DNA of 64,000 nt from Sciurus carolinensis (taxonomy: Eukaryota; Chordata; Mammalia; Rodentia; Sciuridae). Below, in pieces: positions 53,133 to 62,925 of the stretch. The notes under the pieces are model-generated. The model saw only the letters and a program-made list of their open reading frames with translations. It searched no databases and had not been told where the DNA came from. The position numbers were made by a program, and so were the translations under genes. Positions within the stretch are counted from its first letter, which is position 1. Each line of letters opens with the position of its first letter. The stretch spans positions 9,483,241-9,547,240 of the forward strand of contig NC_062213.1 in assembly GCF_902686445.1 (NCBI RefSeq), in the 5' to 3' direction.

Positions 53133-53844
53133 ACCGGCGGGAGGCATGGAGAGCCACTCACGAAGGCCTCCTAAGAAGCCTCCAGAGGAGCCATGGATGT
53201 TTCAAAGAACAAAATGGCCACAGAGCGCCTATGGTGCCAAGGGGAAATGGTCTGCCCGTGCATTCTTCCCGTGCTTGTTCTAAGCTGCTTCTTCCACATT
53301 AATCGCTGGGAATCTTTTCTTCCACATTAACCGCTGGAAATCATTAAAGCTGCCCCTGGAGCTAAGCCTGGTCTTCCCAGTTCTCCAGCCGCGTAGAAAG
53401 CTTTTTTCCAATGCTCCCTGGAGAGCTGCCCTGTGTTGGTCAGCCTAGATGGAACTTTCTAGGGTAATGAACCAATACATCAATAGAACTTTCTTGGGTG
53501 ATGGAATGTATATTGGCCAGTGCAGTAGCCACTGGTCACGTGGATGGCTAAGCACTTGAAATGGGGCTAATATTTCATTACATGTCATTTTATATAGTTT
53601 AAACAGCCGCATGTGGGCTATTGGATTCACACAGGTCCAGTGATTGAGGAGGCTGCTCCCTTCTCAACCCCGGCCTCTGGTTTTCCCATGCATGTGTCTC
53701 TAAGGTGACTCTCCAAGCCAGCCCCATGCACTGGTGCTCAGAACATGCAGGGATGTTCACGGGGTCCTGCTGCCGATGTGGGCGGGGATCTCAGGCCACA
53801 AGGTCACATGTGAAAGAAATATCAGCCGGGATTAAATATGGTCT
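53133..53844. other. Single-copy stretch with a 28-bp tandem duplication
   Basis: No gene was found. The only structure seen is the tandem pair at 53290-53344. Confidence 0.4.
53290..53344. repeat. 28-bp tandem duplication
   Basis: TCTTCCACATTAATCGCTGG and TCTTCCACATTAACCGCTGG start two adjacent copies (53290-53317 and 53318-53344) that differ at three positions. Confidence 0.9.
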
Positions 53845-54197
53845 ATCCCCACCAAACCACGCGTGGGGCTGGTATCCTCAACCCCATGTTTGGTGGAGTG
53901 GCCTGGTGGAGGCTTTTGGCCCCCCAGGAGCATGAATGGGGTGTGGGTGCCCTGAGATGAGTTGTCAGTCCCCTTGGGCTGGATCAACCCTCTAGAGTGG
54001 CTGCGGTAACGCTGGACTGTCCCTTCCCCGCTCACTCTTCCTGCATGCCCGCTGTCCTCCACCTTCCACCATAAGCCCAAGCTGCCGCCTGACCGTGGAC
54101 CTCCAGCCTCCGGAATTGTGAACCAAAATAACCTTCTTTCTTTCTAAATCACCCATCTTGGGTATTTTGTTATAACAACAGAAGATGGACTAAGGCG
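53845..54197 (+). mobile_element. Solo LTR, ERVL-MaLR
   Basis: GTATCCTCAACCCCATGTTT, TGGTGGAGGCTTTTGGCCCC, GGAGCATGAATGGGGTGTGG, GGACCTCCAGCCTCCGGAAT, TGTGAACCAAAATAACCTTC, AATCACCCATCTTGGGTATT and TTGTTATAACAACAGAAGAT give the MaLR body and 3' end. The polyadenylation signal is mutated to AATAAC. Confidence 0.82.
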
Positions 54198-54764
54198 TAA
54201 CCATTTCTTCATTTTCTTTAACGAGTGGAAAATCGGGTCTCAGTCCTGAGCAGGACATCCACTCCCCACCAGCATCAGGCTTCCAGGGTAGTTAGTCCTA
54301 CAGCAGCCAGCATGATGGTCCAAGGCTCCAAGGACAGGGCGCCCCACCTGTGCACCGGGGTCTCCAGAGGACGCAGCGGCCCCTCACGACAGCAGCCCAG
54401 CCCCTCCCATCAGCAGAGGGCTCCTCCCTCAGCCTCCAAGCTCCCAGCCTTGGCAGCCACCTTTCATGCCTTAGGTTTCACCAAAACAGAAGCCAGCAAG
54501 GGCTGTGTCTTGCTTTGTGCTCAGGAACTCTAATCTCTGGGTTGAGATTTTCTCTCAAGGACCCTACTGAAAATTAAAAAGAAACCCACCATTAAATATT
54601 GCAATACCTTGATCCTTCCTGATAGGACTGTTGGTCCCCAGATGGAGAACAGGGCAGAGACAAGGAGAAGACATTTATGCAGAAGAAAAAGTCCTTGAAG
54701 GGCTAGGACCAGCAGTGCTACTGTGGAGGCCTCAGAGAAACAGTCACCACACTGAGTCATCCCA
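54198..54764. other. Single-copy stretch
   Basis: A pyrimidine and CAG-rich interval, with short frames only (up to about 119 residues, minus, 54530-54889). No product or repeat was recognised. Confidence 0.35.
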
Positions 54765-54890
54765 CACCTGCTGAGCACACACTCTATGGTTATCTCTTGA
54801 GATGCCCATTTCGAAAAGGAGGAAACTGAGGTCCCAAGAGGTAAGACAGTGTGGTCAAGGTCTCTAGGGTTCAGCCCAGGTCTGTTCAAG
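54765..54890 (-). repeat. MIR SINE
   Basis: CACACCTGCTGAGCACACAC, then CCATTTCGAAAAGGAGGAAA, CTGAGGTCCCAAGAGGTAAG and GTGGTCAAGGTCTCTAGGGT are the complement of the MIR core. Confidence 0.75.
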
Positions 54891-55424
54891 CCAGGCAGCC
54901 AGCCTGAGAGCAGAGGATATCAAAGAGCAGGAAGAGACAGGTAAGACTGCAACTGGCTTTGAGTGGGTGTCCCGAGGTGAGAGACAGGATGAGTCACGGG
55001 AGATGACCTGGATCCTGACTCACCCAGGTGACTCCCGAAATCTAGAGGCCAGGCCAGCCCGGCTTCCCCAACACGGGCCTGTTGCTGAATGACTGCTATT
55101 AATAATCAGCCACAGGAAGCCTCCCACGGCTGCTCACTTAATGATTAAGCACTGAGCACTTCTTCAGAGCGCCCTGGCCGGCTGCCTGCGCTGAGCTCAC
55201 CGGCTCGGCCCTCTCGCCCTTCTCCGAGAGGTGGGATTGTGGTAGTGTTGAGTTCAGAGTCCCAGCATCTCTGCAGCCAGGTTCTTCCACCTGGAGAGAG
55301 GGAGCGTCGGCCACACGCATTTCCCCCGATGTTGCCTGAGATAATGTGTGCCGGAGAGGCTGGAGGTTCACAGAAGGGATGCGGCCTGAGGGTCATTCAG
55401 ACACAGCTGGTGGGGACACCTGGT
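54891..55424. other. Single-copy stretch
   Basis: Minus-strand frames at 55138-55396 carry no domain. Nothing else was identified. Confidence 0.35.
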
Positions 55425-55530
55425 GAACTCCCTGGGTTCCAATCCCACCTCTACTTTTTACTGGGACATCTAGAGAAAATGACTTAGGATGTGCCTACCT
55501 CGGAATTTCCATTCCGTGATAATGAAAGCA
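55425..55530 (+). repeat. MIR SINE fragment, decayed
   Basis: CTCCCTGGGTTCCAATCCCA, then CCTCTACTTTTTACTGGGAC, TCTAGAGAAAATGACTTAGG and CGTGATAATGAAAGCACC preserve the MIR B-box side and order. Confidence 0.6.
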
Positions 55531-56124
55531 CCCACTCTTGGAGACGGGTGAAGATGCTGACGACACGTGTGGATGGTTTACAACAGTCCTGGGCACCGTG
55601 CGCTGAAGAAGTGCGAGACATTCTCCGTAGTCGAGAACCTTGGTCCCTCCCAGACTTTACCAGCCTTCTCCATCTGCAAAATGAAAACACAACAAGTCCT
55701 TGGCAAAGGGGAGACATCCAGCCATGGAGAGAACCCCCTCCTCCTTTGCTTCTTGGAGCTCTTCTGGTTTAGACATTCCAAGTTTCCATCAGGGAGAGAT
55801 TCCTGGGCGGGTGGACTCAAGTCAAGGAGGCGAGGTGGGGTGGTGAGCACAGGAGGCCGAGGCAAGGAAGGGACCTAGGAGAGCTGGACATTGTCTTGTC
55901 CTTGGGAGATGCACTCAAATGGACTCCGAGTGAGGAGTGGTCCATCCCACCCTGAGGGGTGCCATGGCACCACCAGGGGAAAAGAGTGAGCGTCCCTAGG
56001 AACATTCTCAGAATAACATTCTCTGGACACTGTGATATTCTTTCTGTCCATTCAGAGGCTCATGGTACTGGTCCTCTCAGAAAGAGCAGGTTCTTGAGAA
56101 TCAGCAGGGTGAGTCCCTCTTCCC
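55531..56124. other. Single-copy stretch
   Basis: A MIR-like TCTCCATCTGCAAAATGAAA occurs at 55666-55685. No gene was recognised. Confidence 0.35.
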
Positions 56125-56280
56125 AACAGAAGACAAGGCCGCTCACCTCTCTGAGCTTGCTTCTTTGGTTTAAAATAAGGATTATAATACGTGTTTTGCA
56201 ACGTTGTTGCACAAATTGGAAATAAAGGGCATAACTTGCCTAGTTCAGAGCCTGGCATTCATAGATAGCAAATGAGTCTG
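56125..56280 (+). repeat. MIR SINE
   Basis: AAGGCCGCTCACCTCTCTGA, GGTTTAAAATAAGGATTATA, ATACGTGTTTTGCAACGTTG, TTGCACAAATTGGAAATAAA and TCAGAGCCTGGCATTCATAG follow the MIR core and 3' half. A second MIR in the opposite orientation follows directly. Confidence 0.8.
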
Positions 56281-56284
56281 GCTT

Positions 56285-56450
56285 GTTAAAGGTTGGAGTT
56301 ACAATTCTTTTCCACTTTTATTATTTTCTCCCTTGCTAAGTGCTTGTCAACTGAGGACTGGGAGGTGCAGAGAAGGAAGTGACTTAGCCCAGTCCTGACA
56401 GCTCCTTATTAGCAGAGGCAAGGACTTTGCATCCATGCCAAGTGTTGCTT
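56285..56450 (-). repeat. MIR SINE
   Basis: CCACTTTTATTATTTTCTCC, GGACTGGGAGGTGCAGAGAA, GGAAGTGACTTAGCCCAGTC and CCTTATTAGCAGAGGCAAGG are the complement of the MIR 3' side and core. It is tail to tail with the copy on its left. Confidence 0.7.
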
Positions 56451-57070
56451 CAAGTCCAGGAGCTGAAATATGGCTGCAGACGGGAAGCAGAGGGGTGGGC
56501 TGGGATTTGTATTTCTTATGAATGAACATAGGGATCGGACAAGGGGATGAGATGATTCCTTTTGATAATAAAACCTCTAGTGCATAATCCTTGGAGGCCA
56601 AGTATAAATACATGAAATAAATGACGTCATTTGGCCACAAGTGCTTCAAGACACACTGAGACTCTGGACTTCACCTCTTGGATGGCAAGCAACATGACCG
56701 GAGGGAGACACGCCCACGCTGAACAGAGGGCAGGGGCCAGCCCTGCTGCTGCCTGCTGGAAGGTGGGGTGGAAGCACGTCTCAGGAGCCTTGGCCTCCAT
56801 AGGCCCTTTGACCTGGAGATGTCGCTCCTGTGATTCCACTCAAACAAGTTCTTGGAAGACTATAGAAAATGGGGGTGTGAAAGTATACACAGGAACAGGA
56901 TGCTGACCCTGGTGGAGCAATGCAAATGTCTCTGTCCAACAACCTGCAAGCCTTTAATGAACAGGTGTTCATCCGCCTGATGGAACAGATGCCAGGCGGC
57001 CTCCCGGTTGGTGTGGCGGGAGCGTCTCTGGGTGGGCGTGTTTGCAGTCTTACTCAGGTACCTGCTACCA
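56451..57070. other. Single-copy stretch
   Basis: No repeat was assigned. The plus frame 56631-56906 and minus frame 56627-56839 overlap without a recognised product. Confidence 0.35.
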
Positions 57071-57074
57071 CGTT

Positions 57075-57175
57075 GGCTGTTCACTTTATAATCCTTCTAT
57101 CACACTCTACGCTGGAGTGTTCGTTTTCTTGTTTCTTGTTTTGTTTTACGCACGTGGTATTTTATAAGAAAGTGA
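57075..57175 (+). mobile_element. L1 3' terminal fragment
   Basis: TGGCTGTTCACTTTATAATC, CTTCTATCACACTCTACGCT and GTTTTACGCACGTGGTATTT resemble the L1M terminus (TGTTCACTTTATAATAATTC, ATCAAGCTGTACACTTANG, TTACTGTATGTATATTATA). Another L1 fragment follows at once. Confidence 0.5.
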
Positions 57176-57480
57176 AGAAAATATGGGTGGGTATTTTTAA
57201 TGCCAAGATGTTCATTGTGAATGGGAAAAAAGCAGGTTACAAAAGAGTCAGGGTAGTATAATAGCATTTCCAAAGGCGGTCAGAGCTACTTGTGATTAAA
57301 TGCTATCCTTTTACGTATACATTCAAATAAGCACACCCAGAGAAAAGTGTCTGGAAGGCAAAATCACGCAAACATTAGAGGAGGTAGTTTCTGGGTGGTG
57401 TTTGGTTTTACTTTGCTTTTCTGTGGTCTACTTTGCAGGTGTGTGTATGCCTGTGTGTATGTATGTTAAATTCCTAATAA
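57176..57480 (+). mobile_element. Old L1 3' UTR fragment (L1M/L1ME type)
   Basis: GTGAATGGGAAAAAAGCAGG, TTACAAAAGAGTCAGGGTAG, CTTTTACGTATACATTCAAA, GTGTCTGGAAGGCAAAATCA, AGAGGAGGTAGTTTCTGGGT and GGTGTTTGGTTTTACTTTGC closely follow the L1M 3' UTR (AAAAAGCAGGATACAAAA, GACTGGAAGGAAATACACC, GTGGTTATCTCTGGGTGGTG). Confidence 0.8.
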
Positions 57481-58904
57481 TTCTACATGAAGCATTTCTC
57501 TTTAAAACCTCTAAAAATTATGGTGAGGACAGCTGTTATCATTTCTCAGGACTCCCCCCCCGATTCCTGGGCGCCCCATGTGCATATGCTGGAGGTGAAG
57601 TCACCATCAACCTGGGCAGACACAGTTTGGACCTGCAGTAAAGTAGGACTGTCCGTCTGTTTAGACAGACAGGCATCTCGGAATCCTCCCCGCCGGGTGT
57701 GGCTCTGGCCACAGACTCTCTGCTTCCACTGGCAGGTGGTTGGAGACTGGCAGTCATGGTCCCTGTTCCCCGGGACTCTCTGGTTGCTTCCTCCTCCACA
57801 GCACAGCCGTGGGCTGGAGGTTTCCAGGAGGCCTGGTAGCAGGTCACATCACCAGCACTGTAGGGCATGTGGACCACTGGGGTCCCCATGCTGGGCTGGG
57901 CCAAACGCTGGATTTCTTTGTGGTATTAGCCAGCACGTGGCCTCTGTGCACCAGCTGCCTGCAGCACAGGAGGGACCTCCCTCTGAGCAGTCCTGCGCCT
58001 GTGCCTACAGGGAGGAGGGCTCTCAGTGAGCCTTCGAACCTGTGTCAATTCAGGGCCTGGTTCTTTCTCCTCCACATCACCCCCTTTTCTGCTTAGGAAC
58101 AGGGCCACTATGTTGTGGCGTGTGCTTTAAGTGAAGATCACATCCACTCCTCTGTGTCAGCCTCTGTCCTGTGCTGCCCACCTCTGTCCTCTGGTTCCTT
58201 GCAGCTTGCAGGGCGGGTACCCAGAATGCTCTGGGCTCACACGGGGCTGCCCCTTTCCTATTTGCTTCTGGTGGGAGTCAAAAGGCAGACTGCTGGGAGC
58301 CTGGGTGTGGGAGCCTGCAGCCCAGGTGCAGGAGAGGGCAGGCCAGGTCCGTGCAACAGGGCTGCTGCAGAGCTGTGGGTTAGAGGGCCCTTGCAAGAGG
58401 GGCATCTAAGAGACCTTTAGATTTAGATTTAGATACAGGAAGCACAGCAAGAGAAAGGAAGGGAGGGAGGAAGGAAAGAAAGGAAAAAGGCGATAGACTT
58501 GCCTTCCTAATTCCAACAGCATTGGGTGGTATAATTTATTGACTGAGATGTAATTTACCACCAGGTCCAGCAAAGGGCTGCTGCCTGTGACGTCATTGAT
58601 CACAAGGTATGCACAGCCAGGTGGCACTTCTAGGATCAGGCTGGGGATTGGTTTTATGGTTACTATGAAATCCTTTTGTATTTCTGGGGTCAGGCCCCAG
58701 GTGAGGGTGGGTAAGGATCCAGTCAAGTCAGATCTAATATCCCCACCACTGAAAATCACCGAGCACCTCTGGGGATAAGGTCAGCCCCGCCTCCAAGCCA
58801 AAAGGAGCAGGTGGAAGTTTAGGAAATAACCCAAGAGCCGCCCTGGCCACCTCCTAAGCCTGATGAGTGAGTCGCTCTAAGGGAGTTGTCTACACATAAA
58901 ACTC
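57481..58904. other. Single-copy stretch with simple-sequence patches
   Basis: The plus frame 57487-58029 (180 residues) starts inside the L1 tail and has no domain. A (TTTAGA)3 run at 58416-58434 precedes a purine-rich run at 58449-58489 (AGAAAGGAAGGGAGGGAGGA and following). Confidence 0.4.
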
Positions 58905-59006
58905 AAATCCCCTTCCTCCTGACCCCTTCCCCGCTCCCTTCGTTCTCCCTTCTCTCCTTCCCTCTTTCCTGCTTTCCCTCCGCCCTCCCTCCTTTCTTCT
59001 GTCCAG
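58905..59006. repeat. Pyrimidine-rich (CT) tract, imperfect
   Basis: About 100 bp, almost all C and T on the plus strand (CCCCTTCCTCCTGACCCCTT, CTTCTCTCCTTCCCTCTTTC and following). No phased unit. Confidence 0.85.
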
Positions 59007-59127
59007 TCAGCCAACACCACTCCATGCCGGCCTGGGTAAGGTGGAGTGTTCCCAAGGAGGAGAGCCTCCCACTGCAGAGGCCAGAGGCGTGAGGGCCCTG
59101 CCTGACACATGTGCCCGACTGGCAGGT

Positions 59128-59176
59128 ACGGTGTTGGTGCAGCTGGTGGTGGAGGTGATGGTGGAGGTGGTGGACG
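59128..59176 (+). repeat. (GGT)n/(GGA)n trinucleotide-like repeat
   Basis: GGTGTTGGTGCAGCTGGTGG, then TGGAGGTGATGGTGGAGGTG, GTGGACG. Imperfect G-rich triplets. Confidence 0.85.
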
Positions 59177-59389
59177 CAGTCCAGCAGCAGAGGCCAGGAA
59201 GGTGGGCAGAACATCAAGGGCCAACATGTGAACAGACTTCTCAAAACTGGGCTAGCCTCTCAAAAAGAATGAGGGGAATTTCTCAGGGCTCTGCCTTCCT
59301 CAGAGACCAGAATGTCTAATTTACTTGACAGCCTGGTGATTTAATCTAAAAAAGACCCGGCTGGGAACAAAGCCAACATCAAATAAAAG

Positions 59390-59575
59390 TGATCTGAGAA
59401 GTATTGAGAACTAGCGAGAAAAAGAGAGGGAGAGAGATGTCTGCTTATAGCAGACCCTGGATCCAGCTGTGCCTGAAGGCAGTCTCCTCTGAACTTTACT
59501 GTTACATGAGCCAATAAATATTCCCCTTCCTTTATTGCTTAAGACATTTGAAGTTATATTTATACCAGGTATACA
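59390..59575 (+). repeat. Ancient repeat 3' end, unassigned (LTR-like)
   Basis: CCTGGATCCAGCTGTGCCTG, AAGGCAGTCTCCTCTGAACT, ACATGAGCCAATAAATATTC and TTATTGCTTAAGACATTTGA match a widespread mammalian repeat ending (TGAGCCAATAAATTCCCTTT, TTGCTTAAGCCAGTTTGAG) that has a polyadenylation signal. I cannot fix the family. Confidence 0.55.
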
Positions 59576-59639
59576 CTAAAGAGTTCTAACCAATAAAAAG
59601 AAAGGATGCACACAGTACTCGGGAGATCAGGAGGAGGTG

Positions 59640-59770
59640 AGGTCATGCCCACCCCTGCTTATCCTAATGACGCTCCACTTCAAATATCATTTTTCCAGAG
59701 GGCTTCTCCTTCCCCAGCAGAGTAGGTAAAACCTTAGGCCACGTGCTCTTCCACGACACTGTAGTCTTAC
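59640..59770 (+). repeat. L2 LINE 3' fragment
   Basis: GACGCTCCACTTCAAATATC, ATTTTTCCAGAGGGCTTCTC and CTTCCCCAGCAGAGTAGGTA follow the L2 text (CAAATGTCACCTCCTCAGAG, AGGCCTTCCCTGACC). Confidence 0.65.
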
Positions 59771-60044
59771 TTTCAGACACATGCACACTAGCAGTCACAT
59801 AGGCATGCCATTCTGTTTCCTGTGCTTCTCAGGAGGGTGGGAAATGTGCTTTTCTGGCTCTTGCCTTTATCCCCACTCTGCATACTGTGCCTGCTGGGCC
59901 CTACATTCTCACACGAAAACAAAACAGGCTCTTAGTTGGAGAGGAGCAAGTAAGGCCTCCTGGAGGAGCTGCCAGTTTTCAGCCTCTGGAGGGCGATGAA
60001 TCAGCCAGGATGGTCTCCGTCTGCCTCAGTAACAAAAATTGTTA

Positions 60045-60057
60045 GAATTTTAGCAAC
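60045..60057. repeat. Target-site duplication, left copy
   Basis: GAATTTTAGCAAC, matching GAAATTTCAGCAAC at 60264-60277. Confidence 0.75.
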
Positions 60058-60263
60058 GCGGTGGTGCACACCTGTAATCCCAGAGGCTCCGGAGGCTGAG
60101 GCAGGAAGATCGCAAAGGTCAGAGCCAGCCTCAGCAACTTAGCGAGGTCCTGAGCAACTCAGTCACACCCTGAGTCTAAATAAAGTAAAAAAAAGGGCTG
60201 GGGATGAGGTTCAGTGGTTAAATGTCCCTGGGTTCGAAAGAAAGAAAGAAAAGAAAAGAAAAG
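60058..60263 (+). mobile_element. B1-dID SINE
   Basis: GCGGTGGTGCACACCTGTAA, TCCCAGAGGCTCCGGAGGCT, GAGGCAGGAAGATCGCAAAG, CAGCCTCAGCAACTTAGCGA and the linker TCTAAATAAAGTAAAAAAAA, then dID GGGCTGGGGATGAGGTTCAG, TGGTTAAATGTCCCTGGGTT. The dID stops at GGGTTCGA and passes into an AAAG/AAAAG tail (60236-60263). The target duplication on each side supports one insertion. Confidence 0.92.
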
Positions 60264-60277
60264 GAAATTTCAGCAAC
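60264..60277. repeat. Target-site duplication, right copy
   Basis: GAAATTTCAGCAAC. Confidence 0.75.
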
Positions 60278-60302
60278 ACCTGGCAGCAGGTTTATTTCTT
60301 CC

Positions 60303-60612
60303 CTCTTAGTCTGTGGGGCTGCGGTAAGACAAGGCCATGAACCAGGTAGCTTTAGGTAGCAGAAATTTATTTCTCACAGTTCTGGAGGTGTGAAGTCCTA
60401 GGTCAAAGCACAAGGAGGCCTGGAGCCTGGTGCCCACTTCTCTTGCCATGAACTCACTACGGAGGAGCCTGCCGGCTCCCTGGGGCCTCTTCCGGAAGCA
60501 CTCCACTCCTGACATCTCAGATCTCCAAGGCCCACCTCCTCCCCGTCACAAGGAGTGCTGGCCCCAGGGAACAGAGGCCTTCCCACCATAGCCCCCATGA
60601 CGTTCATTTAGG
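60303..60612 (-). mobile_element. MaLR LTR (MST/MLT1-like), partial
   Basis: CTCTTAGTCTGTGGGGCTGC, AGCAGAAATTTATTTCTCAC, AGTTCTGGAGGTGTGAAGTC, GCACTCCACTCCTGACATCT and AAGGCCCACCTCCTCCCCGT are the complement of a MaLR 3' two thirds. The minus-strand polyadenylation region corresponds to the AATTTATTTC text. Confidence 0.8.
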
Positions 60613-61261
60613 ATCAGCTAGGGGCTCTGCCACTCGCTCCCTCCAGGTTCCAGAGCGGAGCCAGCACTCTCCTAGCTCTAGTGGCAGAAATGAGGAGGGC
60701 GTGGCAGACACATGGTCTGTGGACGTTCCATCCGCAAGTGCCCAAGTCACTTCCACTCACCACTCCTTGACTGCAAATCACACCCGTGTGCCGACTTCAA
60801 GGTGGGAGGGGCAGGAAGCAGCAAGAATGATAAGGTGGGAGCAGCCCAGGTCTGGGCCAGTGTGTGGGCAGAGGCCCAGGGGAGGCTGGGCAGGCCGTCC
60901 AGGAGGAGGACCAAGCTGGGCGAGGGGGTCAGGGTGGAGGTGAGAGAAAGCAGAGAGCAACTCAGTGGTAAGGGAAGATATGGGGGGAGGGGAGAACGGC
61001 TGGGGACTCCACCCACGGCCACACCAGGAGGGCATGGTGACCTGGGCAGGTCGCGGGAGCTGTGATCTAAGCCGTCCAAGAGGACAGCCAAGCATGGGAT
61101 GGAACCAGGCACAGGTGCAGAGCTCAAAGTGGGTGGCCGTGGAGAAGCCAGGCTAGGGGTTCCGAGAGACTACTGGGGAGTAGAGTCATCAGGGCCAGCC
61201 TGAGCAGGTCACTGAGTAGGTCTCCCTGAACATAGGCTAAAAATATTTGCTAAATACATAT
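60613..61261. other. G-rich single-copy stretch
   Basis: Opposed frames at 60712-61065 (plus) and 60747-61127 (minus) are composition-driven. No repeat was assigned. Confidence 0.4.
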
Positions 61262-61690
61262 TAACCCTGTGCTGGGTTGAATAATCCCCCCAAAGTATGT
61301 CTGCCCGGAACTTAAAAATATTACTGTTTTTGGACATAGGTCTTTGCAGATATGATTAATTAAAATGAGGCCACACTGGATCGGGGGGGCCCTTAACTCA
61401 ATGCGACTGGGGTCCTTACAAGAGGAGGGTCACAGTCACAAGAGAAGGATGCATGGAGACAGAGCCAGAGCGCGGAGGGATGTGTCTGCAAGCCGAGGAA
61501 CACCGAGGACTGCCAGTACACTCGACCAGCGGGAGGAAGCAGAGCTCGCTGGAGCCCCAGGAGCTGGACCCCCACGAGCAGGGCTCTGCCTTCACCTTGA
61601 TGTCGGGCTTCCGCAGAGAACAGGTCTATGTTTTTGAATCCCCCTACCCCTGCCGTCCCCAGAATTGTGGGACTTGGTGACAGTCATCCT
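61262..61690 (+). mobile_element. MLT1-type LTR, near full length
   Basis: GTGCTGGGTTGAATAATCCC, CTGTTTTTGGACATAGGTCT, TTGCAGATATGATTAATTAA, AATGAGGCCACACTGGATCG, CGACTGGGGTCCTTACAAGA, CTGCAAGCCGAGGAACACCG, AGGACTGCCAGTACACTCGA, CTTCACCTTGATGTCGGGCT and CCCCAGAATTGTGGGACTTG trace the MLT1 LTR end to end. Confidence 0.9.
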
Positions 61691-62120
61691 CGGAAGCGCA
61701 GGCACACCAGCAGGCAGGAGGAACCGTCTGTGGACCTGAAGGTACCCGCATCCTCACGCAGAGGGCCCACCCAGCCTCGGGAGCGGAGCCCCGCCTGCCA
61801 CCTCACTGGGAGCTGCTTTTCCTGTCTCCATTTTTATTTTTATTTTTCCCTCCCATTGCTCACTGCTTTCACCTGAGAACTGGGAAAATTCCCATAGGTC
61901 AAGATGTACAGGCCCGGGGTACAGTGGGGTCTGAAAGTGGACTCGGGATCTTGCAACTGGTAGGAGGATCCCATTCTCCACACAAGAGTCCAAGCAACAG
62001 GCCAAATAATGGAGGAGAAACTGACAAAGAGCCACGTGCCTCCACATACTCCTTCCCTGTCACCAGCTGCAGGTCTCTCTGCATCTCCCGTTGTGCAAGA
62101 CAGCAGGGGGAAGGATGAGG
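61691..62120. other. Single-copy stretch
   Basis: A T-rich patch at 61825-61850 (CCATTTTTATTTTTATTTTT). Minus frames 61754-62163 have no recognised product. Confidence 0.35.
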
Positions 62121-62121
62121 T

Positions 62122-62158
62122 GCTGCAGCTGCTGCTGATGGTGGCGGTGGTGGCGGTT
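62122..62158 (+). repeat. Imperfect CTG/GGT trinucleotide run
   Basis: GCTGCAGCTGCTGCTGATGG, then TGGCGGTGGTGGCGG. Confidence 0.8.
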
Positions 62159-62300
62159 AACATTTCAGCAAGAGCTCTCGACAGCCGGGCTCTGTTCTAG
62201 GCCCTTCACTCTATCAACACATGCGTTTCTCGCAAGGACCCCGTGAGCCAACTCTCTTATATGTGTCTTATAGACCAAGAGGCCAAGGCAGAACATGAAA
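62159..62300 (-). repeat. MIR-class SINE
   Basis: CAGCCGGGCTCTGTTCTAGG, CCCTTCACTCTATCAACACA, CGCAAGGACCCCGTGAGCCA and TATAGACCAAGAGGCCAAGG are the complement of the MIR 3' half and core start. Confidence 0.7.
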
Positions 62301-62809
62301 TACTCAATCACAAACGTGGAGCCTGCAGGCGGCAGAGGTAAGGTAGAGAGGACTCTCAAAGAGGTGAAACCGGAGGCTTGCGGGGAGGGGATGTGGGAAA
62401 GTCGGGCTGGGGAGAGACTGTTGTTTCCTAACACATTTTGTAGAATTATTCAAACAGGTCCAAGAGGAACTTGCTAAATCACCCGCTGCAAAGGAAAAGG
62501 AAGAGGAGATGAGGAAGTGGAATCCGTAGGCAGATGCGCCTTTTGAGAAGTTTGGAAAAGAAAGAGTGAGGGTGGAGAGGCCACAGTAGCTGCAGGGGGC
62601 CTTGGTCTGGGGTGGGTCGTTCACGGTGATGGATATTTACTGCTGACCAGAATGATCCAGAACAGAGGGAGAGATGGATGCTGGAGAAAAGAGAGGATCC
62701 TGAGCAAGCCTGGTAAGGAGCTAGAGAGATACTGGTTTTTCAGGGACAGATTCTCATTTAATCAGGAGGGAAAAGAACAAGAGACCGCATCAGCTGGCTC
62801 ATAAATTTT
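62301..62809. other. Single-copy stretch
   Basis: A minus frame of 106 residues (62304-62624) has no domain. No repeat was recognised. Confidence 0.35.
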
Positions 62810-62811
62810 GG

Positions 62812-62925
62812 TCAAAAGGCCTGATGGCTTCCCTTACCCTTTCCTCCATGCAGAGAGGTGTGGTAACTTGTCCAAGGCACTTACAGCTTATAAGTAATGA
62901 CATCTGATTTGTGGGCCGCAGACCT
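62812..62925 (-). repeat. MIR SINE fragment
   Basis: TTTCCTCCATGCAGAGAGGT, GTGGTAACTTGTCCAAGGCA and CTTACAGCTTATAAGTAATG are the complement of the MIR core. Confidence 0.75.
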
